The translations under genes and the position numbers were made by a program. The notes under the pieces are model-generated. The model was not told the DNA's origin. It searched no databases and worked only from the letters and a program-made list of their open reading frames with translations. Source: FEN-1297 sp964498065 (GTDB taxonomy: Bacteria; Bacteroidota; Ignavibacteria; Ignavibacteriales; Ignavibacteriaceae). From it: 62,255 nt of DNA. The stretch lies in the NCBI GenBank assembly GCA_964498065.1, contig CAZCFZ010000022.1, forward strand, positions 1-62,255. The letters run 5' to 3'. This document shows, piece after piece, positions 61,683-62,255 of this stretch; the first letter of the stretch is position 1, and the number at the start of each line of letters is the position of its first letter.

Positions 61683-62222
61683 ATGAATATAAACGAAAAA
61701 ATCTTAATCGTTGATGATGAGAAAATCATTAGAGAATCTCTATTTCATTGGTTTGAAAATGAGGGTTATCAAGTAGTTATTGCCGAAGACGGGGAGTCAG
61801 GATTAGCAAAATTTAAAAATGAAAAGTTCGATCTGGTTCTGATTGATATGAAATTACCTGGGATTAATGGATTACAGCTTCTAAAAGAGATAAAAGATAT
61901 TGATAGTGAAGTAATCGTAATAATGATAACGGCATTTGCTTCAGTTCCTTCTGCAATTACTGCATTTAAAGAAGGAGCATATGATTATGTTACCAAACCT
62001 GTTGATCCTGATGAACTTACTCATATCGTGAAAAAAGCATTAGAAGAAAAAGCCCTAAAGTTTGAGTATAGTCAATTAAAAGAAAATATTTATGCATATA
62101 TAAACCCCAACAGCCTAATCGGTGATAGTTCCCATATTAAAAAAATATATGAATTAATAAAAACAGTTGCACCTTCGGATTCAACTGCACTTATAAGTGG
62201 CATATCTGTCCAAAATAAATAA
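61683..62222 (+). CDS. Truncated NtrC-family response regulator (receiver plus AAA+ stub)
   Basis: 179 residues, closely similar to the first 170 of the regulator at 58517: same KILIVDDEKI(V/I)RESLFHWFE start, acceptor Asp in LVLIDMKLPG, and AYDYVTKPVDPDELTHIVKKALE. After APSDSTALISG, exactly where the Walker A loop should begin, similarity stops and the frame ends with ISVQNK and TAA. No frame downstream restores the AAA+ domain in the remaining 33 bases. It could still act as a phosphate sink or competitor. It follows the Cys-motif protein by 113 bases. Confidence 0.8.
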   Translation: MNINEKILIVDDEKIIRESLFHWFENEGYQVVIAEDGESGLAKFKNEKFDLVLIDMKLPGINGLQLLKEIKDIDSEVIVIMITAFASVPSAITAFKEGAYDYVTKPVDPDELTHIVKKALEEKALKFEYSQLKENIYAYINPNSLIGDSSHIKKIYELIKTVAPSDSTALISGISVQNK

Positions 62223-62255
62223 AAAAGAATCCCTCTAGTAAAGTTGGTAAATTTG

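Overview
The window is AT-rich bacterial chromosome that most resembles the Ignavibacteria (Bacteroidota/Chlorobi group). The clearest markers are a secreted protein ending in the 'YQNYPNPFNP' type IX secretion sorting domain, tandem 'YYAGGWRDFG' repeats in a secreted protein, and many proteins with plain Sec signals. No rRNA, tRNA, CRISPR array or intact transposase was found. The taxonomic call is an inference from protein style only.

Layout. 0-6 kb: an SdpR/SdpI-like repressor and membrane protein with a perfect operator palindrome, a secreted C1 peptidase, a HAD phosphatase, a GT39 glycosyltransferase and a DinB protein. 6-12.5 kb: three secreted proteins, namely a 993-aa protein with a lysozyme-like end, a protein with 74-residue repeats, and the T9SS-tailed protein. 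12.6-19 kb: a MITE-like element, an ECF sigma factor with a small membrane partner, then ordinary metabolic and repair genes (ArsC/Spx-like, PPK2, esterase, tag, Trm112-like, methyltransferase, amidase). 19.3-25.6 kb: a TetR-controlled RND efflux operon. 25.9-33.7 kb: a Rieske protein, dienelactone hydrolase, two aldo-keto reductases, a 2-hydroxyacid dehydrogenase, a kynureninase-like enzyme and a GH20 hexosaminidase. 34.9-41.1 kb: a second TetR gene followed by a LolA-like protein, a MacB/FtsX-type ABC exporter and an outer-membrane barrel, with the 3' remnant of a duplicated barrel gene behind it. 41-45 kb: two EamA transporters, enolase and a macrodomain protein.

45.3-62.2 kb is the most unusual part. 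Two divergent operons flank a 565-bp control region. The leftward operon encodes a HybA-like 16-Cys ferredoxin with a Tat signal, a HybB/NrfD-like quinone-side membrane subunit, a 13-CxxCH cytochrome c, a haem-motif sensor kinase with a zinc-ribbon block inside its ATPase domain, and two response regulators whose output domain is a glycine-cleavage-H (GcvH)-like fold. The rightward operon encodes a one-helix protein, a GcvH-like protein, a second HybA-like ferredoxin without Tat signal, a second HybB-like protein, a Cys-motif GcvH-like protein, a second haem-motif kinase, an NtrC-type sigma54 activator and an archaemetzincin. A canonical sigma54 promoter then precedes a paralogue of the Cys-motif protein and a truncated NtrC copy. 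In every GcvH-like domain the lipoyl-lysine position appears to be occupied by another residue. I infer a membrane redox module coupled to redox/haem sensing, with GcvH-like domains acting as binding scaffolds rather than lipoyl carriers. No hydrogenase or other catalytic subunit is present in the window.
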